From DATEOR01 sp963841425 (GTDB lineage Bacteria > Actinomycetota > Thermoleophilia > Gaiellales > Gaiellaceae): a stretch of DNA of 64,000 bases. Made by a program: the position numbers and the translations under genes. Shown here piece by piece: positions 58,073 to 64,000 of the stretch (position 1 is its first letter; every line of letters starts with the position of its first letter). The notes under the pieces are model-generated. The model was not told the origin of the DNA, searched no databases, and saw only the letters and a program-made list of their open reading frames with translations. The stretch covers positions 791,426 through 855,425 of the forward strand of contig CAWJCL010000001.1 in the NCBI GenBank assembly GCA_963841425.1, in the 5' to 3' direction.

Positions 58073-58828
58073 GTGAAAGCGAAGAGACCAGTCAGACGGT
58101 TCGGCGTTCAAGCAGGTCTCGTAGGGGTAGCGTTGGTTCTTCTCTTCGCAGCTCCTGTTCATGCTCAGTTCCCGAGCTGCATGGGTCAAGTTGCGACCAT
58201 CACGGGCACGGCGGGTGACGACATCCTGGTCGGCTCTCCTGGGAACGACGTCATCGTCGGTCTTGCAGGCAACGACACGATTCGAGGCGGTTTCGGGAAC
58301 GACGTCATTTGCGGCGACGAGGGCAACGACGTCCTCGTCGGCGGCCCGGGGGGCGACAGTATCTCGGGAGGCCTCGGTATCGATCGGGTGGTCGGCGGTG
58401 ACGGCAGCGACGTCCTATCGGGAGACTTCGGAGCCGATCAAGTCCTCGCGGGCGAAGGCACAGACGAGCTGCACGGCGGCCAGGGGCCGGACATCTTGCG
58501 AGGTGGCGACGGGAGCGACATTATCGACGGGGGCCCCGACGCCGATACCATCGTCGGAGGGGACGGCGGAGACAACGTCTTTGGCGGCGAGGGAGCCGAC
58601 AACATTCGTGGTCGTGCCGGTAATGACCGCCTCTTTGGCAACGGCGATTCGGACGTCATTCGCGGCGAGGCTGGCAATGACGGACTCTGGGGCGGCGCTG
58701 GCAAAGACCGCCTCTTCGGAGCACGTGGTCGGGATTTCCTCAACGGCGGGAACAACTCGGACGAGTGCCTCGGCGGCCCGAACCGGGATTCGTCGCTCAG
58801 TTGCGAGCTGAAAATCAGCATCCCGTAG
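58073..58828 (+). CDS. Secreted RTX/hemolysin-type calcium-binding repeat protein
   Basis: A 251-aa product with a signal peptide (FGVQAGLVGVALVLLFAAPV then HAQ) and about 15 nonapeptide RTX repeats of the GGxGxDxxx type (for example GNDVLVGGPGGDSISGGLGI), filling residues 45-235. Two cysteines close the C-terminus. RTX repeats form a Ca-bound beta-roll outside the cell. No enzyme domain or type I secretion genes are nearby, so Sec export is likely. GTG 58073 has GGAGG 8 nt upstream. Lower GC than the surroundings. Confidence 0.88.
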   Translation: MKAKRPVRRFGVQAGLVGVALVLLFAAPVHAQFPSCMGQVATITGTAGDDILVGSPGNDVIVGLAGNDTIRGGFGNDVICGDEGNDVLVGGPGGDSISGGLGIDRVVGGDGSDVLSGDFGADQVLAGEGTDELHGGQGPDILRGGDGSDIIDGGPDADTIVGGDGGDNVFGGEGADNIRGRAGNDRLFGNGDSDVIRGEAGNDGLWGGAGKDRLFGARGRDFLNGGNNSDECLGGPNRDSSLSCELKISIP

Positions 58829-58850
58829 GTGAGGTCGGATCGATTCGCAA

Positions 58851-58878
58851 GAGACGGCCGCCTTCGGGCGGCCGTCTC
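58851..58878. terminator. Strong hairpin terminator after the RTX gene
   Basis: GAGACGGCCGCC-TTCG-GGCGGCCGTCTC is a perfect 12-bp stem with a TTCG tetraloop, followed by GTCTTCT. It sits between convergent genes and can act in both directions. Confidence 0.7.
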
Positions 58879-58929
58879 GTCTTCTACGCGCCTCGTCGTG
58901 CTCCAGCCTGGCGGGGGGCAGCCTTGAAG

Positions 58930-59343
58930 CTAACCGCTCTGCAAGCGCTCTTCGAGCGCGGCCATGACCTTCTCCTCGATCTCCGGCTGGTGCTCGAGGA
59001 GACTGCGGAAGGACTGGCGCGTGAGGACGAAGAAGCGAAGCGGCGAAGCGGCGGTCACGGTCGCGGTGCGGCGCGCGTTGTCGTAGATCAGGGCGATCTC
59101 GCCGAAGAAGTCGCCCGGCCCGAGGCGCCGGATCTCGTTTCCGTCCTGCGTGACCGAGACGTCGCCGTCGACGATGACGAAGAACTCGCGCCCGAGATCC
59201 CCCTCGCGCGTCAGGGCCTTGCCCTCCTCGACCTCGAGATCCTCGCTCGCCTTCGCGAGTGCGCCAAGCTCCTGTCTGGAGAGGGCGGCGAAGAGCGGCG
59301 CCTTCGCGAGCGCATCGACTTTCGTGTCGTGGGGGAAGAGCAC
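58930..59343 (-). CDS. Cyclic-nucleotide-binding-domain protein
   Basis: A 137-aa stand-alone cNMP-binding domain: LFAALSRQELGALAKASEDL, REGDLGREFFVIVDGDVSV, and the phosphate-binding cassette PGDFFGEIALIYDNARRTATV with Glu and Arg. No effector or DNA-binding domain follows; the C-terminus ends in a helix (EEKVMAALEERLQSG). GTG 59343 start. It lies 9 bp downstream of rdgB in the same direction. Confidence 0.87.
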   Translation of the reverse strand: MLFPHDTKVDALAKAPLFAALSRQELGALAKASEDLEVEEGKALTREGDLGREFFVIVDGDVSVTQDGNEIRRLGPGDFFGEIALIYDNARRTATVTAASPLRFFVLTRQSFRSLLEHQPEIEEKVMAALEERLQSG

Positions 59344-59352
59344 GCGCGGAAT

Positions 59353-59949
59353 CTACATCTCCCCGGGCGGCTCGCCTACCCCTGAGACCAGAGCGCGTGT
59401 CGCGGCGGCTCGGTGGCTGTGCGCCCGCTTCCATTCGTTCCCGAGCTCCGCGACGGTGCGGCTCTCGCCGGTTGGGACGAAAACGGGGTCGTAGCCGAAG
59501 CCTTCCGACCCCTTCGGCTCGGTCGCTATCTCGCCTTCGAGCGTCCCCGTACCGCGGAGCTCTCGGCCTTCGGAGGTGAGGACGACGAGCTCGGAGACAT
59601 AGTGCGCGCCACGGTCTGCGCCCTCCGCACCGGCGAGCGCCTGCAGGAGCTTGGCGACGTTTTGCTCGTCACCCGCGTTCTCGCCCGCGTAGCGGGCCGA
59701 GCGGATCCCGGGAACCCCGCCGAGCCAGTCGACCTCGAGGCCGGAGTCCTCGCCGATCGCCCAACGGCCAGGCTCGACGCTCTGGGCGAAGCGGGCCTTC
59801 GCGGCCGCGTTCTCGTAGAAGGTCGCGCCGGTCTCCTCGGGCATCTCGACGTCGCCGAGCGGCTCGATCTCCCAGTCGGGCAGGAGCGCGCGGAGCTCGC
59901 GGAGCTTGCCTTCGTTCCGCGACGCGAAGACCGCGTTTACCGCGGCCAT
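59353..59949 (-). CDS. rdgB: XTP/dITP diphosphatase (RdgB/HAM1)
   Basis: A 198-aa house-cleaning pyrophosphatase: VFASRNEGKLRELRALL (phosphate-binding SxNxxK), ATFYENAAAKARFAQ, IGEDSGLEVDWLGGVPGIRS with catalytic Asp, and GSEGFGYDPVFVPTG. It removes non-canonical purine nucleotides such as dITP. ATG 59949. Confidence 0.95.
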   Translation of the reverse strand: MAAVNAVFASRNEGKLRELRALLPDWEIEPLGDVEMPEETGATFYENAAAKARFAQSVEPGRWAIGEDSGLEVDWLGGVPGIRSARYAGENAGDEQNVAKLLQALAGAEGADRGAHYVSELVVLTSEGRELRGTGTLEGEIATEPKGSEGFGYDPVFVPTGESRTVAELGNEWKRAHSHRAAATRALVSGVGEPPGEM

Positions 59950-60063
59950 CCTGGGCCGACGCTGGCAAGGGAGCCGGACGAGCGGGCACGAGACAGTGCG
60001 AGTGGCACGGCGAGCGATCGCGGGCGAGAGTACCTGCCGCCGGCATCGTCGGGCGCAGGCGGC

Positions 60064-60080
60064 GCCGGGCTCCGCCCGGC
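60064..60080. other. GC hairpin between mgtC-like and rdgB
   Basis: GCCGGGC-TCC-GCCCGGC lies 30 bp after the mgtC-like stop (minus strand), without a U-run. It may be the 3' end of the murI-rph-mgtC transcript. It shares words with the hairpin at 20735-20755. The rest of the 160-bp gap shows nothing. Confidence 0.35.
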
Positions 60081-60109
60081 ATGAGCCGCGCCGCCCAGGT
60101 GGCCGCGGG

Positions 60110-60796
60110 TCACTCGTCCCAACGGACTGAGAGAACTTCGTCCAGCTCGGATAGGTGCTCGACGACCTCGCGCCCGGAGACCGAGGCCGGGAGAATCACC
60201 TCGAGGCGGAGCTCCCGGCCCTCGTCGCCCGCCTCCTCGAGCTGGATCCGCTCCACCTTGGCGCGACGCGTCTCCAGCATCGCGAGCACGGGAGCGAGCG
60301 GCTGGTCGGGACGCAGGTCGACCTCGAGGCGGCCGGCCGCCCGGCGCCTCGCGACGATGTAGCCCTCCGCCCAGCGGAGGGGCCCGAGGCCGAAGAGCAC
60401 GACCCCTGTCCCGAGCAGTGCGCCCGAGTAGTAGCCGGCCCCGACCGCCATCCCGATCGCGGCCACTACCCAGAGCCCGGCAGCGGTGGTCAGCCCCCGG
60501 ATGTTGAGACCCTGGCGCATGATCGCGCCGGCGCCGAGGAAGCCGATGCCCGTGACGATCTGTGCCGCGATCCTCGAGGGGTCGGCACGGACCACATTCG
60601 AGCCGCCGACAAGGAAGTCGTTGAAGCCGTACGCGGAGATGAGGGTGAAGAGCGCAGAGCCGACGCCGACGAGCATGTGCGTCCGGAGGCCTGCGGCCCG
60701 CTCTCGCCATTCGCGCTCGAGCCCGACCAACCCGCTCAGCGCAGCGGCGATCACGAGCCGGAGCGCGACCTCGCCGATGGAGATGTCGGGGATCAC
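60110..60796 (-). CDS. MgtC/SapB-family membrane protein
   Basis: A 228-aa protein with MgtC signatures: AAALSGLVGLEREWRERAAG, RTHMLVGVGSALFTL, IVTGIGFLGAGAIMRQG and LTTAAGLWVVAAIGMAVGAG, then an ACT-like C-terminal domain (about 150-228). It is a membrane protein linked to Mg starvation or envelope homeostasis in other bacteria. GTG 60796 overlaps the rph stop (GTGA), making it the third gene of murI-rph-mgtC. Confidence 0.9.
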   Translation of the reverse strand: MIPDISIGEVALRLVIAAALSGLVGLEREWRERAAGLRTHMLVGVGSALFTLISAYGFNDFLVGGSNVVRADPSRIAAQIVTGIGFLGAGAIMRQGLNIRGLTTAAGLWVVAAIGMAVGAGYYSGALLGTGVVLFGLGPLRWAEGYIVARRRAAGRLEVDLRPDQPLAPVLAMLETRRAKVERIQLEEAGDEGRELRLEVILPASVSGREVVEHLSELDEVLSVRWDE

Positions 60797-61485
60797 GCGG
60801 CCGCCTTCGACTGGATGCCGAAGATCTGCTCGATACCCGCGGCGGCGAGGTCGATAAGACGGTCGAGCTCTTCGCGCGTGAAAGCGTTCCGCTCGGCGGT
60901 GGCCTGCACCTCGATGAGCCGGCCGTCGCCCCGCATGACGACGTTCATGTCCACGTCCGCGGTCGAGTCCTCCGAATAGTCGAGATCGAGGAGTGGCTCC
61001 CCTGCGACGATCCCCACGGAGATCGCGCCGACGCGCTCCATCGGAGCCGGAAGCCCCTTGCGCTTCGCGGCCCGGGCGAGCGCGATCCACGCGCCGCTGA
61101 TCGCTGCCGTTCTCGTCCCGCCGTCTGCCTGGATGACGTCGCAGTCGAGCCAGATCGTGCGCTCGCCGAGCTTTTCGAGGTCGTAGGCTGCGCGGAGGGA
61201 GCGGCCGACGAGGCGCTGGATCTCCACGGTGCGACCGCCCTGCCGGCCGGCGCGGGCCTCGCGCGCACTGCGCTCTCCGGTCGAGGCGGGAAGCATCCCG
61301 TACTCCGCGGTCATCCAGCCCCGCCCGGTCCCGGCCAGCCACCGCGGAACGCCTTCCTCGATCGACGCGGTGCAGAGAACGCGCGTCTTCCCGAAGGAGA
61401 TCAGCACCGAGCCGTCCGCCTGCTCGACGAAGTCGGGGACGACGTCGATCGGCCGGAGCTCGTCGGATCGCCGGCCCTCGCGCAT
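60793..61485 (-). CDS. rph: Ribonuclease PH
   Basis: A 230-aa phosphorolytic exoribonuclease that trims tRNA 3' ends. Visible blocks: SVLISFGKTRVLCTASIEEG, WMTAEYGMLPASTGER, RTVEIQRLVGRSLRAAYDL and TIWLDCDVIQADGGTRTAAI. ATG 61485 shares one base with the murI stop (TGATG). The usual neighbour rdgB follows mgtC downstream. Confidence 0.95.
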   Translation of the reverse strand: MREGRRSDELRPIDVVPDFVEQADGSVLISFGKTRVLCTASIEEGVPRWLAGTGRGWMTAEYGMLPASTGERSAREARAGRQGGRTVEIQRLVGRSLRAAYDLEKLGERTIWLDCDVIQADGGTRTAAISGAWIALARAAKRKGLPAPMERVGAISVGIVAGEPLLDLDYSEDSTADVDMNVVMRGDGRLIEVQATAERNAFTREELDRLIDLAAAGIEQIFGIQSKAAA

Positions 61486-62303
61486 CAGGCCGCCGCCAGC
61501 TCGAGGTCGCGCACCGCGACCTGCTCCACCTCGGCGAGGGGAAGCTGGAGGAAGCGCTCGCCGAGCGCGCGGAACTCGTCCACGGGCCCCGTCGTCAGGA
61601 AGCGCGAGCGCCCCTCTCGGGCGGCGTCGTTCTCGATCCCCTTCCGCTCCAGCGTCTCGGCCACCTCGCGCGCGGTCTCGACCGCGGAGAAGATCAGCGT
61701 CGTCCTGCGGCCGAAGACCCGCTCGAATACCGGCTTGATCAGCGGGTAGTGCGTGCAGCCGAGGATGGCTGTGTCGACCTCTGCGCCCTTCAGGGGCTCG
61801 GCGTACTCGCGCACGGCAGCGTCGATCTCCTCGTTCGGCGCCGCGGACTCGATCAAGGGCACGAGCCGAGGGCACGCCGTTGAGAAGACGTGCGCGCCCG
61901 CGTCGAGCGCGTGCACGGCCTCCTCGTAGCGGCCGCTCGCGACGGTGGCCTCGGTGGCGAGGACGCCGATGCGGCGGTTCCTCGTTGCCTGCACCGCGGC
62001 GTGCGCCTCCGGGGCGAGGACCCCGAGCACCCGCACCTGGAGCCTCTCCTGCAGTTGCGGCAGGGCCGCCGAGGTCGCGGAGTTGCAGGCCGCAACGATC
62101 AGCTTTACGCCCACGTCTTCCAGATAGGAGGCGATCTCGTGGGCGAAGCGACGGATCTCCTCGCCCGGCCGCGGGCCGTACGGGCAGCGCGCGCCATCCC
62201 CGAGGTAGACGAAGTCCTCGTGCGGCAGCGTGACCAGGCACTCGTGGAGGACGGTCAGGCCTCCGGCGCCGGAGTCGAAGATGCCGATGGGCCGCGTGTC
62301 CAC
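61485..62303 (-). CDS. murI: Glutamate racemase
   Basis: The 272-aa enzyme supplies D-glutamate for peptidoglycan. Catalytic cysteines are Cys73 (AACNSATSAA) and Cys183 (LGCTHYPLI). The N-terminus IGIFDSGAGGLTVL and YLGDGARCPYG are typical. GTG 62303 has TAGAAT (62315-62310) exactly 6 nt upstream. First gene of the murI-rph-mgtC operon, divergent from pabB. Confidence 0.96.
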   Translation of the reverse strand: MDTRPIGIFDSGAGGLTVLHECLVTLPHEDFVYLGDGARCPYGPRPGEEIRRFAHEIASYLEDVGVKLIVAACNSATSAALPQLQERLQVRVLGVLAPEAHAAVQATRNRRIGVLATEATVASGRYEEAVHALDAGAHVFSTACPRLVPLIESAAPNEEIDAAVREYAEPLKGAEVDTAILGCTHYPLIKPVFERVFGRRTTLIFSAVETAREVAETLERKGIENDAAREGRSRFLTTGPVDEFRALGERFLQLPLAEVEQVAVRDLELAAA

Positions 62304-62342
62304 GCCAGGATTCTAGGAGCGCTACCGGGTAGCGTTCGGCAC

Positions 62343-63398
62343 GTGCTGGAACTGCACTCGCCCAACGGCGGGTTCGCCGCGATCGAGGACTACCTGCGCG
62401 CGGCCGGGTTCTTCGGCGGCGGCGCCGAGGACGTCGTCGCCGACCTCTACCTCGGCTACGGGCTCTCGAGCGCGCTTCGGCGTGGGCGGCACTCCGATCC
62501 TCCCGAACCCTGTCCCCTCCCGCTCGCCGCGTGCCGCATTCGGCCCGTCGAGACGCCGTGGTTCGGAGGCGACATTCGCATCGGGGAGTGGGAGATGTCC
62601 TGGGACGACGTGGACTACTCCGCCGCGATCGCGGCCGTGAGGCAAGCAATCGCCGAGGGATCCGTGTATCAGGTCAACCTCGTCCAGCACCTCTCGGCGC
62701 CATTCGAAGGCGACCCCGCGGCCCTCGCGCCGGCGTTCGCCCCGCTCCGCCCTCTGCACCCTTGGCCGCTCTCCGGAGACGGCTGGACGATCGTCTCCGC
62801 CTCGCCCGAGCTCTTCCTGGCGCGGCGCGAAGACCGCGTCTGGACGAAGCCCATCAAGGGAACCCGTCCGCTCGGCGAGTCCGAGGAGCTGCACGAGTCG
62901 GAAAAGGACGCTGCCGAGCACGTCATGATCGTCGACCTCGAGCGGAACGACCTCTCTCGCGTCTGCGAGCCGGGCTCCATCCGTTGGCCCGACCTGATGG
63001 CCGAGCAGAAGCTCGCGGGCGTCGCCAACCTCGTCACGACTGTCGAGGGCCGCCTCAGACCGCAGGTCGGTCTCGCCGAGCTCCTCGAGGCGACCTTCCC
63101 CGGGGGCTCGGTCACCGGCGCGCCGAAGATCTCCGCCCTCGACCACATCGCGGCGCTCGAGCCCGTGGGCCGCGGCGCCTCGATGGGGGCCCTCGGACGG
63201 GTGTGGCCGAACGGCGACCTCGAGCTCGCGCTCACGATCCGTACCTTCGCGATCGCGCAGGGGCGCATTCACCTCTGGGTGGGCGGCGGGATCGTCTGGG
63301 ACTCCGATCCGCAGGAGGAGATCGAGGAGTCGTGGGTGAAGGCGCGCCCGCTCCTCGCTGCCATTGGCGCTCCGGTCGAGGAGCCCGCGGCCACGTGA
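62343..63398 (+). CDS. pabB: Aminodeoxychorismate synthase component I (chorismate-binding enzyme)
   Basis: A 351-aa chorismate-utilising enzyme: SVYQVNLVQHLSAPF, SPELFLARREDRVWTKPIKG, EKDAAEHVMIVDLERNDLSR and FPGGSVTGAPKISALDHI. It lacks most of the usual N-terminal domain of TrpE/PabB (about 100 aa shorter), like the compact PabB forms found with PabC. GTG 62343 follows TAGCGT (62330-62335) by 7 nt. Its stop overlaps the pabC-like start (GTGA). The pair would make 4-aminobenzoate for folate. Confidence 0.88.
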   Translation: MLELHSPNGGFAAIEDYLRAAGFFGGGAEDVVADLYLGYGLSSALRRGRHSDPPEPCPLPLAACRIRPVETPWFGGDIRIGEWEMSWDDVDYSAAIAAVRQAIAEGSVYQVNLVQHLSAPFEGDPAALAPAFAPLRPLHPWPLSGDGWTIVSASPELFLARREDRVWTKPIKGTRPLGESEELHESEKDAAEHVMIVDLERNDLSRVCEPGSIRWPDLMAEQKLAGVANLVTTVEGRLRPQVGLAELLEATFPGGSVTGAPKISALDHIAALEPVGRGASMGALGRVWPNGDLELALTIRTFAIAQGRIHLWVGGGIVWDSDPQEEIEESWVKARPLLAAIGAPVEEPAAT

Positions 63399-64000
63399 CC
63401 CTCCTCGCCCTCGCAGTGGGCGGGCGCGGCCTTGTCGATCCCGACGAGCCGGTCCTCCACGTCGACGACGAAGCGTTCCTGCGCAGCCGCGCCGCCTTCG
63501 AGACGACGCGAGTGTACGGTGGCCGTCCCTTCAAGCTCGACGAGCACCTGGCGCGCCTGGCGGGCTCGGCGGCGCGGGTGGAGATCGGCCGGATCGACAC
63601 GGATGAGCTGGGCCGGCTGGCAGCGCTCGCGCTCGAGGCCGCCGGCTCGCCGGACGCGATGCTCCGCCTCTTCGTCACGCCGGGCCGCGACGGAGCGGGC
63701 GGCCCGACCCAGGTCGCGATGGTGAGCACGCTTCCCGAGGGGCTCGACGACCTGCGCGAGCGCGGGATCAAGCTCGTCTCGATCCAGCTCGGCCTGGACC
63801 CGGAGCTTCGCGCGAGCTCGCCGTGGCTTCTCGGGGGCGTGAAGTCGACGAGCTACGCGGTCAACATGGCGGCCGAGGCGGAGGCCAAGCGCCGCGGCGC
63901 CGACGACGCGGTCTTTCTCGGCGCGGGCGACGTCGTCCTCGAAGGGCCGGTGACCAACGTCTGGTGGTGCTACGACAACGTCCTCTACACCCCCGCGCTC
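63395..64000 (+). CDS. pabC: Class IV aminotransferase, probable aminodeoxychorismate lyase (partial, cut by right edge)
   Basis: The first 202 codons of a fold-type IV PLP enzyme: AFLRSRAAFETTRVYGGRPF, LDEHLARLAGSAARVEIG, the PLP lysine in LLGGVKSTSYAVNMAAEAEA, and the TNVWW strand near the edge. Coupling to pabB supports a 4-amino-4-deoxychorismate lyase role over a branched-chain aminotransferase. The 3' end is outside the window. Confidence 0.82.
   Translation, partial: MTLLALAVGGRGLVDPDEPVLHVDDEAFLRSRAAFETTRVYGGRPFKLDEHLARLAGSAARVEIGRIDTDELGRLAALALEAAGSPDAMLRLFVTPGRDGAGGPTQVAMVSTLPEGLDDLRERGIKLVSIQLGLDPELRASSPWLLGGVKSTSYAVNMAAEAEAKRRGADDAVFLGAGDVVLEGPVTNVWWCYDNVLYTPAL

Noticed and set aside
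1..64000. CRISPR arrays, insertion sequences, integrases, prophage genes
   Set aside because: No regularly spaced repeats, transposase motifs or phage genes were seen on either strand by reading; short degenerate elements could be missed.

Overview
The window is a GC-rich bacterial chromosome segment, gene-dense on both strands, with very short intergenic gaps and many 1-14 nt stop/start overlaps. GTG and TTG starts are common. Many genes have a TAnnnT-like -10 element ending only 6-10 nt before the start codon, which implies mostly leaderless mRNAs. Together with the gene content (GuaB3-type IMP dehydrogenase, type-2 PyrF, GCS2-type ligase, ArfB, Roadblock protein, Gram-positive type SOS box), this points to a deep-branching actinomycete of the Thermoleophilia/Gaiellales kind. 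That assignment is inference. No CRISPR array, insertion sequence or prophage is visible.

Left part (1-10 kb). A glycine/sarcosine/betaine-reductase-like pair (grdE-like, grdB-like) lies on the minus strand. The B gene has an in-frame UGA in the exact sequence context of the GrdB selenocysteine, followed by a SECIS-like hairpin. It is divergent from a choline/ethanolamine-kinase-like gene, and the two directions appear to share one -10 element. An APC permease and a metallophosphoesterase follow. Then come a nucleotidyltransferase-like gene, a two-gene ABC exporter, a small membrane protein behind a hairpin-rich leader, and an aldo/keto reductase.

10-23 kb. tRNA-Pro(TGG), an EamA transporter, a very large multi-GAF histidine kinase with a single-domain response regulator, a terminator-bearing candidate ncRNA, ispH, ileS, trxA, a Nudix hydrolase and several very small genes. 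23-33 kb. A GCS2 carboxylate-amine ligase overlaps a peroxiredoxin whose peroxidatic residue is encoded by UGA, again with a SECIS-like hairpin, giving a second selenoprotein. A GT-C-like membrane protein, fabI, and a membrane-lipid group (PAP2, flippase-like protein, acyltransferase) follow.

32-43 kb. A tightly overlapped minus-strand operon holds a HAD phosphatase, acpS, nnr, alr and a CCA-adding enzyme. Next are arfB, the amino-sugar genes glmM and glmS, and rplM-rpsI, whose leader is almost entirely a promoter plus a terminator-like hairpin. 43-56 kb. A UDG-like protein, acylphosphatase, PAP2 protein, orphan encapsulin-type ferritin, two MFS transporters, guaA, guaB3, a PfkB kinase, a D,D-carboxypeptidase, a LysM protein, pyrF, an exonuclease/GIY-YIG fusion directly behind a perfect SOS box, HU, and a Roadblock/small membrane protein/pyrE operon.

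56-64 kb. A BrkB-like protein, then a visibly less GC-rich patch with a small ORF, a cupin and a secreted RTX-repeat protein, probably acquired. Core genes follow: a cNMP-binding protein, rdgB, mgtC-like, rph and murI, then pabB and the start of a pabC-like gene cut by the right edge. The strongest biology is the pair of independent selenoprotein loci, which predicts that this genome decodes UGA as selenocysteine.
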